Source: Candidatus Kerfeldbacteria bacterium (GTDB lineage: Bacteria; Patescibacteriota; Patescibacteriia; SBBC01). Taken from it: a DNA stretch of 9,718 nt. The stretch covers positions 1-9,718 of the forward strand of contig CAINXF010000080.1 of the NCBI GenBank assembly GCA_903854795.1. Reading direction: 5' to 3'. Position 1 is the stretch's first letter; the number at the start of each line of letters is the position of its first letter. Below the pieces are notes generated by a model. The model ran no database searches and was not told where the DNA came from. It saw nothing but the letters and a program-made list of their open reading frames with translations. Of the stretch, positions 1-5,748 are shown one piece after another. The translations under genes were made by a program, and so were the position numbers.

Positions 1-341
1 CGCAGTACCTTCGTCAAGGACAGATAATCTGCAACTTCATCGAAGGCGCCCGTAATCCATTGTCGCACCTGTTGCGCGGCAAGACAGGGACTGCGCGCCT
101 CGCGCTGTACGCGAACGTCCCGGTTATACCAGTCGGCATCGCATGTCCCTCCGGTAAGACCTTCATGAAATCGGTAACGAACCTTATCGCTGAGCGCAAG
201 AACGTCACGGTGAAGTTCGGTCCCGCGATCAATCTCGAACAGTTCCGTGGTAAGGAACTCGACTATTCGTTATTGCAGGACGCGACCCGCGAGATCATGC
301 GCGGGATCGCACCACTGACCGAAAAAGTGTACGTCGGGTAG
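1..341 (+). CDS. PlsC-like lysophospholipid acyltransferase, C-terminal part (5' end outside window)
   Basis: This is the 3' end of a gene open from the left edge, read in the frame beginning at base 3. The translated text carries NFIEGAR (bases 33-53), which fits PlsC block III (usually FPEGTRS), then a K-x-G-x-A-R-LAL stretch, and VPVIPVGIACPSGKT, which fits block IV (VP-hydrophobic-PV). Members of the PlsC/LPLAT family transfer an acyl group from acyl-CoA or acyl-ACP to lysophosphatidic acid or a similar acceptor at the inner face of the membrane. The catalytic HxxxxD motif should lie upstream of the window and cannot be checked. The stop is TAG at 339-341 and an intrinsic terminator follows at once, so the gene ends its own transcript. 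The TTG at base 60 is internal, because the conserved EGAR block lies before it. The exact acceptor cannot be told from this fragment. Confidence 0.85.
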   Translation, partial: QYLRQGQIICNFIEGARNPLSHLLRGKTGTARLALYANVPVIPVGIACPSGKTFMKSVTNLIAERKNVTVKFGPAINLEQFRGKELDYSLLQDATREIMRGIAPLTEKVYVG

Positions 342-355
342 TCGGTAGCGTCCGT

Positions 356-386
356 CGAGGGGCCATTGAACGCCCTTCGTTTTTTG
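356..386 (+). terminator. Rho-independent terminator of the acyltransferase gene
   Basis: An 8-bp stem (CGAGGGGC at 356-363 with GCCCTTCG at 372-379, one G-T wobble) closes an 8-nt loop. It is followed directly by six T residues at 380-385 and a further T-rich run. It lies 15 bp after the acyltransferase stop codon and has the standard form of an intrinsic terminator on the plus strand. Confidence 0.8.
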
Positions 387-415
387 TTGTTTCTAGTGTA
401 AAATCAAGGCATTAT
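387..415 (+). promoter_or_regulatory. Candidate sigma70 promoter of the ligase-helicase operon
   Basis: TTGTTT (387-392) and CATTAT (410-415) are separated by 17 bp and would place the transcription start near 422, about 10 nt before the ATG at 432. A second -10-like hexamer, TAAAAT at 399-404, is preceded by TG but has only a poor -35 partner inside the upstream terminator stem. A promoter must exist between the terminator and 432, but which hexamers are used is uncertain. Confidence 0.4.
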
Positions 416-431
416 CAGTGGATACTCTCCT

Positions 432-1895
432 ATGGCGTTATTCATGAACTGGGACCGCGTCTCCCACCTCCGTACCGACGAACAGAGCGTACTTCAAGAT
501 CGACGTTTGAGGAAGTACGTGCGGCATCAGCTGCCATTTTCGCCGTATTACCGTGCGCTGTTTGAGAAGCATAAGATCGGTTTCGACGACATCAAGACCG
601 TTGACGACCTGAAACGGATCCCGTTCACCTCGAAGGCGGACATTGCGCCGACCGTCGAGGATCCAGTGAAACCACGGCAGTTCATCCTGCAGCCGGACGA
701 GAAGCTCATCAAGGAACACGCGTCGAAGGGTACGCTCGCGAAGATCCTGTGGGGAAAATTGACGCAGCAGGACGTCCAGGAAAAGCTCGAGTGGGAGTAT
801 AAGCCGATCCACATGCATTTCACGACCGGCCGTACTGCGCTGCCGACACCATTCACATATTCGTCGCGCGATATCGAGCTGTTCAGGGAGAGCGGCCGCC
901 GGATGTTCGAGGTCGCGGGATTGACACGTGACCTGACCGGACTCAACGGTTTCCCGTACTCGCCGCACCTCGCATTCTGGCTTTCCTACTTCGCGATGCA
1001 GACGAACATGATGACGAGTCTCGCCACCGGCGGCGGCAAGGTCATGGGCACGCAGAAGATCATCGATGCGATTGAGCGTCTGAAAATGAACGTCGCGACG
1101 TTCATTCCCGGCTACGCCTACCATCTCCTGCGTGAAGCGGCCGCACAGAAGCGCGATTTCTCGAGTTTGAAGTACCTTGTGTTCGGTGGCGAGCGGGTAA
1201 GTGAAGGATTGCGGCAGAAGGTACGCGAGCTTTCGGCACAGCTCGGCGCGCCGGATGTGAAGATCATCGCAACGTACGCGCTGACCGAGGCGAAGACCGC
1301 GTGGATCCAGTGCACCGAGACGACGGGCTACCACCTCTACCCCGACCTCGAGGTCATCGAGATCGTCGACAAGGATGGGAACGTCCTGCCCGACGGGTCG
1401 CCCGGCGAGATCGTCTACACGACGCTCGATTGGCGCGGCTCGGCTGTGGTCCGCTACCGTACCGGCGACATGTGTAAAGGCGTCGAGTTCGGACCGTGCG
1501 AGGTGTGCGGCAAGACTACGCCCCGCATCATCGCAGACATCCAACGCTCGAGCGAGGTGCGGGAGTTCCAGTTGATGAAAATCAAAGGCGAGCTCGTGAA
1601 CATGAACGAGTTCTATCCGTTGCTTTCCGGCGAGCACGATGTCGAGGAATGGCAGGTCGTCATCAAGAAGGTCAATGATGATCCGAACGAGCTCGATGAG
1701 ATCGATGTGCTGGTCGCGCCAAGGCACGGCGTCGATTTCGAGGATCTGAAGGCGCGTCTCGGTAGGAAGATCCACAACGAGGTGTTCATCTCCGCGCAGA
1801 TCAAGGAAGAACCGTTGAAGAAACTGCTTGAACAGCTCGGCATGGAATCGGAGCTGAAGGAGAAACGGATCGTGGACATGAGGCCGAAATCGTAA
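432..1895 (+). CDS. PaaK-like phenylacetate-CoA ligase family (adenylate-forming) protein
   Basis: At 487 aa it is somewhat longer than a typical PaaK (about 430-440 aa). The family activates a carboxylic acid as an acyl-adenylate and passes it to CoA. Visible motifs: P-loop-like TTGRTALPTP at residues 131-140, FGGE at 251-254, TYALTE at 281-286 (the YxxTE block), RYRTGD at 341-346, a Cys group C348/C356/C359, an IKG turn at about 384-386, and a C-terminal KEKRIVDMR in which K476 or K478 could be the catalytic lysine. The P-loop is odd: against the usual TSGTTGKP, the second glycine and the lysine are Ala and Leu. The ATG at 432 lacks a Shine-Dalgarno, and ATG 444 is an alternative start. It opens a five-gene operon, and the next gene starts 2 nt after its stop. 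The substrate is unknown. The nearby PlsC gene suggests a fatty acid, but a terminator separates them. Family call is firm, activity is not. Confidence 0.85.
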   Translation: MALFMNWDRVSHLRTDEQSVLQDRRLRKYVRHQLPFSPYYRALFEKHKIGFDDIKTVDDLKRIPFTSKADIAPTVEDPVKPRQFILQPDEKLIKEHASKGTLAKILWGKLTQQDVQEKLEWEYKPIHMHFTTGRTALPTPFTYSSRDIELFRESGRRMFEVAGLTRDLTGLNGFPYSPHLAFWLSYFAMQTNMMTSLATGGGKVMGTQKIIDAIERLKMNVATFIPGYAYHLLREAAAQKRDFSSLKYLVFGGERVSEGLRQKVRELSAQLGAPDVKIIATYALTEAKTAWIQCTETTGYHLYPDLEVIEIVDKDGNVLPDGSPGEIVYTTLDWRGSAVVRYRTGDMCKGVEFGPCEVCGKTTPRIIADIQRSSEVREFQLMKIKGELVNMNEFYPLLSGEHDVEEWQVVIKKVNDDPNELDEIDVLVAPRHGVDFEDLKARLGRKIHNEVFISAQIKEEPLKKLLEQLGMESELKEKRIVDMRPKS

Positions 1896-1897
1896 CC

Positions 1898-2026
1898 ATG
1901 CCCACACTTCCTGAAAAACCGACGCTCGAGGATTTCCAGACGTGCGTGGATGCGCTGGCATATTTTGATCTTGAGACGGCGTTCCGGAACAAGGAAAAAG
2001 TGAGTACCAAGAGGATCTGGAAATGA
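1898..2026 (+). CDS. Small 42-aa hypothetical protein, translationally coupled
   Basis: An ATG 2 nt after the ligase stop opens 42 codons ending in TGA at 2024-2026. That TGA overlaps the ATG of the next gene (ATGA at 2023-2026). The product starts MPTLPEKPTLEDF and ends KVSTKRIWK. It is hydrophilic, with an acidic and aromatic N-terminal half and a basic C-terminus, and shows no membrane segment. Its placement fills exactly the gap between two genes of one operon with a 2-nt gap on one side and a 4-nt overlap on the other, which argues that it is translated. I recognise no family. It could be a small partner of the ligase, or mainly a coupling cistron. No Shine-Dalgarno is visible for its ATG, as expected if ribosomes re-initiate from the ligase. 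Confidence 0.6.
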   Translation: MPTLPEKPTLEDFQTCVDALAYFDLETAFRNKEKVSTKRIWK

Positions 2027-2352
2027 CATCACAAGGCTCTCATTACCTCGGTATCCCCCGCCATTCAGTCTCGTGGAAGCTCCTGTGGATCTTCTATACG
2101 ATGCTTGCGGTGATCGTGGTGTTGTTACTATCGTTCACGCGACCACTGGACACTGTCATCGCCACGACGACCATCTCGCCCGATAACGTGAAGTCGACGG
2201 TCTACGGTGTCATCTGGTGGAAGTATGCGGTGAACCTTGTGGTACTGTCGGTCGTACTGATTGGCATACCGTACAGCCTTCGCTATTTTGTTCGGCACAT
2301 GTACCGGAAGAACGGTCTCGGGAACGGTTCGACTGGTGCGGTCACGAAATGA
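2023..2352 (+). CDS. Hypothetical two-TM membrane protein
   Basis: The product has 109 aa, with two likely membrane helices at about residues 17-38 (after a short polar N-terminus) and 68-88, joined by a Thr-rich loop of about 28 residues and followed by a basic, Gly-rich C-terminal tail. The positive charges after helix 2 (RYFVRHMYRK) favour a cytoplasmic C-terminus. A GAGGA at 2011-2015 stands 7 nt before the ATG, so this gene has a reasonable RBS besides the ATGA overlap with the upstream 42-aa gene. Its own TGA overlaps the ATG of the next gene in the same way. I recognise no family. The link with the following 4-TM protein suggests the two act together in the membrane, which is inference from layout only. 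Confidence 0.75.
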   Translation: MTSQGSHYLGIPRHSVSWKLLWIFYTMLAVIVVLLLSFTRPLDTVIATTTISPDNVKSTVYGVIWWKYAVNLVVLSVVLIGIPYSLRYFVRHMYRKNGLGNGSTGAVTK

Positions 2353-2720
2353 ACCAGCCGTACCCGCATAAACCAGCAACGCTGCTCCTCACCATAGAAT
2401 GGCTATGGGTGTTCGCGTCGGTCGCGAGCGCCGTGGGGTTCGTCATTCATCGGTACGCGCAGAGCGGCATGGCGGGGATCGGCGAGGTTCTGAACAATCC
2501 GTTGTTGGTGATCGTATTGCTCGTGCTCGCATCGGTGCACTGGTTCATCATCAGCGACCTCGCCATCGGCGGCCATTATGCCGCGTTTATGCTCGGGACG
2601 AAGTTCCTTGCCGTGTTCGCAATTGCGGTCGTGATGGCGGTGGATAGGACGTACTTCTGGCCGTTATACGGCCTACTTATGCTCGCCGCGATGGAATTTT
2701 GGCTCGCGTATCAGGCGTGA
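2349..2720 (+). CDS. Hypothetical four-TM membrane protein
   Basis: The product has 123 aa and is mostly hydrophobic, with likely helices at about residues 11-33, 49-69, 76-97 and 102-121. The frame is open further upstream to a GTG at 2217, but that would overlap most of the preceding gene. The ATG at 2349, in an ATGA overlap with the preceding stop, is the natural start. It ends at TGA 2718-2720, 4 nt before the helicase start. Trp and aromatic residues flank the helices (EWLWVF, VHWFI, TYFWPLYG). I recognise no family. It forms a coupled pair with the 2-TM gene before it. Confidence 0.75.
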   Translation: MNQPYPHKPATLLLTIEWLWVFASVASAVGFVIHRYAQSGMAGIGEVLNNPLLVIVLLVLASVHWFIISDLAIGGHYAAFMLGTKFLAVFAIAVVMAVDRTYFWPLYGLLMLAAMEFWLAYQA

Positions 2721-2724
2721 TCCC

Positions 2725-3927
2725 GTGACGCGCACCATCCGTCTCAACGAAGGCCAGTCTGCGGCGTACGACAAGATCGTCGCGTGGCTCGGCGCAAACA
2801 CGAAACAGCATCTGACGCTCGGCGGGTACGCCGGTACCGGTAAGACGACGCTCATCGCACATCTCCGGAAGCGCCTAACCCGCTCAATGAGGTTCAAGCG
2901 CTACTCCGTGGCGTTTTGTTGCTTCACTGGCAAAGCCGCGAACGTGTTGAAACAGAAGCTCGATGAGCAGACCGCGTTGCGGTTCGGCGATAGCTGCTCG
3001 ACGATCCACGCGCTCATCTACAAGGCGGTCCTCGACGAGAAGGGTAATGCGATCGCCTGGACGCGGAAAGCCGTCGAGGAGCTCACGCAGGACCTCATCA
3101 TCGTCGACGAGGCGTCGATGGTGAACGCCGACATCTGGGAAGACCTGCGGTCCTACGGAAAACCGATCCTCGTTGTCGGTGACCACGGCCAGTTGCCCCC
3201 GATCGGGGAGAACTTTAACCTCATGGCTGATCCGGAGCTCCGCCTCGAGCGCATCGTCCGTCAGGAATCAGAAAATCCGATCATCCGACTCTCTATGCTG
3301 ATCCGTGACGGCGGCGAGATTCCCGTTGGCGAGTATGGCCCGCACGTACGGAAAGTCGCCTCGCTGTCGACGCAGGAGCTCAACGCGGAGTTCATGCGGT
3401 ACGATAACTCGACCATGGTGCTGTGCGGCTTCAACAAGACGCGGGTGGCGCTGAACGCGCGGATCCGTGGCGTGCTCAATTTCGACCAGCCCGAGCCGAC
3501 GATCGGCGAGCGCGTGATCTGCTTGCGCAACAACCGAAAGGAGAACATCTATAACGGCATGCTTGGGACGATCGAAGGCATCGAACCGCAGCACGACGAT
3601 TGGTACCGGAGCCAGATCCGTCTCGACGGCGAGCGGTACGCGTTCGAAGGGACGATCAGTCGTCACCAGTTCGGTCTACCGACGACCTTGCGCACGGAGG
3701 AGGACCTCGCGCGTCTCGGTATCGACGAAGTCGCCGTCAAAGACCTTGGCGACCTGTTCGACTGGGGCTACGCACTCACGGTGCACAAGGCGCAGGGTGG
3801 TGAGGCGAAGAATGTCATCGTGTTCGAGGAGAAATTGCCGAAATATGATCGCGACACGTGGCAACGCTGGCTCTACACCGCGGTGACGCGGTCATCGGAG
3901 CGGTTGTTGATCGTCGGCTCGCAGTAA
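2725..3927 (+). CDS. RecD/Dda-like SF1 DNA helicase
   Basis: This 400-aa protein has a full set of superfamily 1 helicase motifs: Walker A GGYAGTGKTT at residues 33-42, Walker B IIVDEAS at 125-131, motif III GDHGQLPP at 152-159, motif IV RIVRQ at 176-180, motif V LTVHKAQGGE at 351-360 and motif VI LYTAVTRSSER at 383-393. The small size and the TVHKAQG block match short RecD2- or Dda-like 5'-3' helicases with a UvrD_C_2-type second half, without the N-terminal extension of full RecD2. It should use ATP to move along single-stranded DNA in repair or replication restart. The start is GTG 2725, preceded by an AGGCGTGAT stretch and lying 4 nt after the previous stop. Being last in an operon led by a CoA ligase and two membrane genes is odd and may only be co-transcription. 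Confidence 0.92.
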   Translation: MTRTIRLNEGQSAAYDKIVAWLGANTKQHLTLGGYAGTGKTTLIAHLRKRLTRSMRFKRYSVAFCCFTGKAANVLKQKLDEQTALRFGDSCSTIHALIYKAVLDEKGNAIAWTRKAVEELTQDLIIVDEASMVNADIWEDLRSYGKPILVVGDHGQLPPIGENFNLMADPELRLERIVRQESENPIIRLSMLIRDGGEIPVGEYGPHVRKVASLSTQELNAEFMRYDNSTMVLCGFNKTRVALNARIRGVLNFDQPEPTIGERVICLRNNRKENIYNGMLGTIEGIEPQHDDWYRSQIRLDGERYAFEGTISRHQFGLPTTLRTEEDLARLGIDEVAVKDLGDLFDWGYALTVHKAQGGEAKNVIVFEEKLPKYDRDTWQRWLYTAVTRSSERLLIVGSQ

Positions 3928-3945
3928 GAACCGCCGTTTCCGGTA

Positions 3946-4269
3946 CTATGCTGTCGCAAGCCCCCCATCAGGGAGTGATAACGGTATATATTGATTTTCC
4001 TCAAGGATTATTCTGAAGTTGCCGTACTCAGCGCGGTCCATTTTCTTGAAAAAATCCTCGCTACCACCGACCATGGTGCCTACGATGACGAGCCAAGTTG
4101 TGTCCGACGTGCCGAAAGGATTTTTTACGCGTTCAACTTGATACGTACCAGCCGGAACGACCACAGACCGAAGAATATTACTAGTACCGTCTATTAATTT
4201 CCATGGAATTTGTGTGGTGAGTAACATCGAAGAGTCAGGGCGCGCGTGCGTCTTGGCAGAACCGAACAC
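3946..4269 (-). CDS. Hypothetical protein, convergent to the helicase gene
   Basis: A GTG at 4269 (minus strand) opens 107 codons ending in TAG at 3948-3946. An ATG at 4227 gives a 93-aa alternative, and neither start has a Shine-Dalgarno. The frame is closed upstream by a TGA at 4305-4303. The product looks protein-like, with mixed secondary-structure propensity: a beta-like core (ILRSVVVPAGTYQVERVK, TTWLVIVGTMVGG) and a polar C-terminal half with FFKKMDRAEYGNF. It shows no membrane segment or signal peptide. Support for a real gene comes from a strong promoter placed just upstream on the same strand (4332-4360). The DNA is visibly less GC-rich and less codon-biased than its neighbours, which may mark a recently acquired or weakly expressed gene. 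I recognise no family. It ends 18 bp from the helicase stop. Confidence 0.6.
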   Translation of the reverse strand: MFGSAKTHARPDSSMLLTTQIPWKLIDGTSNILRSVVVPAGTYQVERVKNPFGTSDTTWLVIVGTMVGGSEDFFKKMDRAEYGNFRIILEENQYIPLSLPDGGLATA

Positions 4270-4331
4270 CGGCAGGCACGCGATCGTGTCCCCATGCGGC
4301 GTTCAAGCGCCAGAAAAAATTGTAGATAGTT

Positions 4332-4360
4332 ATGATAGCGCAAAAAAACGGAAAAGTCAA
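4332..4360 (-). promoter_or_regulatory. Strong sigma70 promoter for the minus-strand hypothetical gene
   Basis: On the minus strand TTGACT (4360-4355) and TATCAT (4337-4332) are separated by exactly 17 bp, with an AT-rich spacer. Transcription would start near 4325, giving a leader of about 56 nt to GTG 4269. The early leader can form a short GGCG/CGCC hairpin (about 4300-4313). CGAAAACG repeats lie directly behind the -35. Confidence 0.75.
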
Positions 4361-4363
4361 TCC

Positions 4364-4399
4364 CGAAAACGCGTAACTATGAAAACGTAGTCGTTTTCG
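4364..4399. repeat. Three copies of a CGAAAACG-type motif, including a perfect inverted repeat
   Basis: CGAAAACG stands at 4364-4371, GAAAACG at 4381-4387, and the reverse complement CGTTTTCG at 4392-4399. The last two form a 7-bp inverted repeat with a TAGT centre (4381-4398). The cluster sits immediately upstream of the -35 of the minus-strand promoter and in the region between two divergent genes, a usual place for a regulator binding site. It could instead be a short hairpin in a transcript. No protein is assigned. Confidence 0.45.
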
Positions 4400-4451
4400 T
4401 GTGTGGACGTCCCGTTAAGCGCCTGTTCAGTAAGGTGGTTTATCGTGTGAA

Positions 4452-4467
4452 TGTCCCTATCGGGACA
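4452..4467 (+). repeat. Leader inverted repeat TGTCCC-TATC-GGGACA
   Basis: A perfect 6-bp inverted repeat with a 4-nt centre lies 26 nt before the ATG at 4494, between the gene and its unseen promoter. It may be an operator or a leader hairpin close to the ribosome binding site. A GGACGTCC palindrome lies 40 bp upstream at 4405-4412. I find no convincing -35/-10 pair for the plus strand in 4400-4450. Confidence 0.4.
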
Positions 4468-4483
4468 GCTTATCAACTGATAC

Positions 4484-4490
4484 AAGGAGG
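4484..4490 (+). promoter_or_regulatory. Near-perfect Shine-Dalgarno AAGGAGG(T), unusually close to the ATG
   Basis: AAGGAGGT (4484-4491) is fully complementary to the 16S rRNA 3' end. Only 3 nt separate AAGGAGG from the ATG at 4494, closer than the usual 5-9 nt. No other start codon fits, since the signal peptide begins here. Confidence 0.7.
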
Positions 4491-4493
4491 TAA

Positions 4494-4979
4494 ATGAAAT
4501 TACCAGGAAAGATCACGCTGGCGACAGTCGGTATCGCCGCGACCGCAGCGATTGGGACCATTGCGACGCATATCGTGAGCGCCGCAACGACCGATCCGAA
4601 CGCGGTCACGGTCGCGACGACGAACACAAGCACGTCGACGACGACGCCGGTGCCTGAGGTGAAGGGCGATCACGGCCAACAGCGGCTCGTCGACATGGCG
4701 AAGCTTCTCGGCATCAGTGCAACCGACCTTCAGACGCAGTTGCAGAACGGTACGCCGTTCTACCAGATCGCAGCTGCGCACGGCGTCACGTATGACAAGC
4801 TCAAGGCGAACGCCGAGACGCAGTACAAGGCGAAGCTCGATGACATGGTGAAGGTCGGCTTCCTCACGCAAGCCGAGGCCGACACCATGCTCCTGCAGTA
4901 CCAGACCAATGCCTCGCAGAATCCCAACTTCGGGATGGGCATGGGTATGGGACGCGGCCACGGTGGCATGGGATTCTAA
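4494..4979 (+). CDS. Secreted helical protein with Gly/Met-rich C-terminal tail
   Basis: The product has 161 aa. Residues 1-30 look like a Sec signal peptide: Lys at 2 and 6, a hydrophobic Ala/Ile/Thr core, and a likely cut after HIVSA. Residues 31-58 form a Thr-rich linker. Residues 63-135 are mostly helical, with two sequence blocks resembling small secreted proteins of uncultured bacteria and actinobacteria: LLGISATDLQTQLQNGTPFYQIAAAHGVT, then a Lys/Glu helix ending in LTQAEADTML. The tail at 145-161 is built of GMG and GRGHGG units, with four Met and one His, which could bind a soft metal such as copper. That is inference. I cannot name a family with certainty. It stands alone, with a strong RBS and strong hairpins after its stop. 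Confidence 0.75.
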   Translation: MKLPGKITLATVGIAATAAIGTIATHIVSAATTDPNAVTVATTNTSTSTTTPVPEVKGDHGQQRLVDMAKLLGISATDLQTQLQNGTPFYQIAAAHGVTYDKLKANAETQYKAKLDDMVKVGFLTQAEADTMLLQYQTNASQNPNFGMGMGMGRGHGGMGF

Positions 4980-5015
4980 CAGAATCCGATTGCCTCCGAA
5001 TAGTTCGTGACAGTA

Positions 5016-5046
5016 CCAACATCCTCGACCCCCTCGGGGATGTTGG
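5016..5046. terminator. 13-bp hairpin between convergent genes
   Basis: CCAACATCCTCGA (5016-5028) pairs with TCGGGGATGTTGG (5034-5046) through 13 consecutive pairs, one of them a T-G wobble, with a CCCCC loop. It lies 37 bp after the stop of the secreted-protein gene and 75 bp beyond the pilin stop on the other strand. Neither strand has a T-run after it, so it is not a classical intrinsic terminator, though it may stop polymerase or protect 3' ends of both transcripts. Confidence 0.55.
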
Positions 5047-5055
5047 CATATGGAA

Positions 5056-5084
5056 GAACCCCGACACGGTGAGGTGTAGGGTTC
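5056..5084. terminator. Second hairpin in the convergent spacer
   Basis: GAACCC (5056-5061) pairs with GGGTTC (5079-5084), and inside it ACAC (5064-5067) pairs with GTGT (5074-5077) with a small internal bulge. It lies 9 bp from the first hairpin. No T-run follows on either strand. Together the two would separate the convergent secreted-protein and pilin transcripts. Confidence 0.45.
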
Positions 5085-5120
5085 GTCCATTGTCGAATTG
5101 CTTGCGCGTGATCATCTCGC

Positions 5121-5591
5121 CTAGAAGATGTCGTGTTGGTCGACTTCGGGGCCGGGGTTGCCGTCGTTGAGGACGGTGTTGCCGATCGTGCCGTCGTGTC
5201 GCACAGTGTAGATTTGGTAGCCGACCGACGGCTTCGAACCGAAGTCCAGGTAGTGGCGCGGGGTCATGATGACCGTGCCCTTCGAAGGGACGTTGATCGT
5301 CACCGTATCGCGGTAGACGAATGTGTCCCGCCCGCCCTTCCACGGGTTCTTGACCGTGCTGGGTAGCCTCGTGCGGATGCTGTCCGCGTTCAGGAGGTAC
5401 TTCCCGTCGTACTGGACCGCCAGGTCTTCGATCGCGAGCTGAACCGACTTCATGTTCGACGCCATGGTCGCTTCCTTCGCGCGGTCCTGCATCGCTACGA
5501 AGTTCGGGATGGCGATCGCCGCGAGGATGCCGACGAGCACCACTACGATCATTAGTTCGATCAACGTGAAACCTTTCCGGTTCGAACGCAT
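5121..5591 (-). CDS. Type IV pilin-like protein (prepilin with class III signal peptide)
   Basis: The product has 156 aa starting MRSNRKG/FTLIELM. This is a short basic leader with Gly at -1, Phe at +1 and Glu at +5 of the mature protein, followed by a hydrophobic helix to about residue 30: the classic N-methylated prepilin signature cut by PilD. The segment after the helix (AMQDRAKEATMASNMKSVQLAIEDLAV) is the usual amphipathic continuation of alpha-1, and the rest is a beta-rich globular domain with few cysteines. The ATG at 5591 is chosen because GGAGGG lies 5 nt before it and the leader is the right length. The frame runs open to 5645 without need. It may be a major pilin, a minor pilin or a type II secretion pseudopilin (the Gly- and Asp-rich C-terminus does not settle this). 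No other pilus gene is in the window. Confidence 0.9.
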   Translation of the reverse strand: MRSNRKGFTLIELMIVVVLVGILAAIAIPNFVAMQDRAKEATMASNMKSVQLAIEDLAVQYDGKYLLNADSIRTRLPSTVKNPWKGGRDTFVYRDTVTINVPSKGTVIMTPRHYLDFGSKPSVGYQIYTVRHDGTIGNTVLNDGNPGPEVDQHDIF

Positions 5592-5596
5592 GGGGT

Positions 5597-5602
5597 CCCT
5601 CC
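5597..5602 (-). promoter_or_regulatory. Shine-Dalgarno that fixes the pilin start
   Basis: On the minus strand GGAGGG stands 5 nt before the ATG at 5591. It rules out the in-frame upstream ATGs at 5645 and 5636, which would also ruin the short prepilin leader. Confidence 0.75.
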
Positions 5603-5720
5603 AAGAGAGTGATGCGCGATGATCACACCGGCTCATGCATGTCATGGGCGGTGGGACCTGGCGCCTGAAAAAAGCACCACGTCCGACCGCTCATGGATAT
5701 ATCGACAATGGAAACGAGCG

Positions 5721-5748
5721 ACCGCTTAGACTATGTCATTTGAGCGGT
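5721..5748. repeat. ACCGCT...AGCGGT inverted repeat over the pilin promoter
   Basis: ACCGCT at 5721-5726 and AGCGGT at 5743-5748 form a perfect 6-bp inverted repeat with a 16-bp centre covering the -10 and much of the spacer. A third ACCGCT follows near 5686-5691 in the leader. The arms lie on about one and a half to two helical turns, which suits a dimeric repressor. No regulator is identified. Confidence 0.4.

Noticed and set aside
438..1961. Long minus-strand frame (507 codons) opposite the ligase gene
   Set aside because: It is the codon-bias shadow of the ligase gene, with Arg/His/Asp-rich low-complexity text and no domain. The plus frame has clear PaaK motifs.
2217..2348. Upstream GTG extension of the 4-TM gene
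   Set aside because: It would overlap nearly half of the previous gene. The ATGA overlap at 2349 gives a natural start.
4270..4330. tmRNA, RNase P RNA or a riboswitch downstream of the minus-strand promoter
   Set aside because: I looked for conserved elements (tmRNA 5' and 3' ends, the RNase P GAGGAAAGTCC core) and found none. A coding sequence explains the transcript better.
4381..4398. Terminator call for the GAAAACG/CGTTTTC hairpin
   Set aside because: It lies upstream of both divergent genes and so would not follow any gene. A regulator site fits better.
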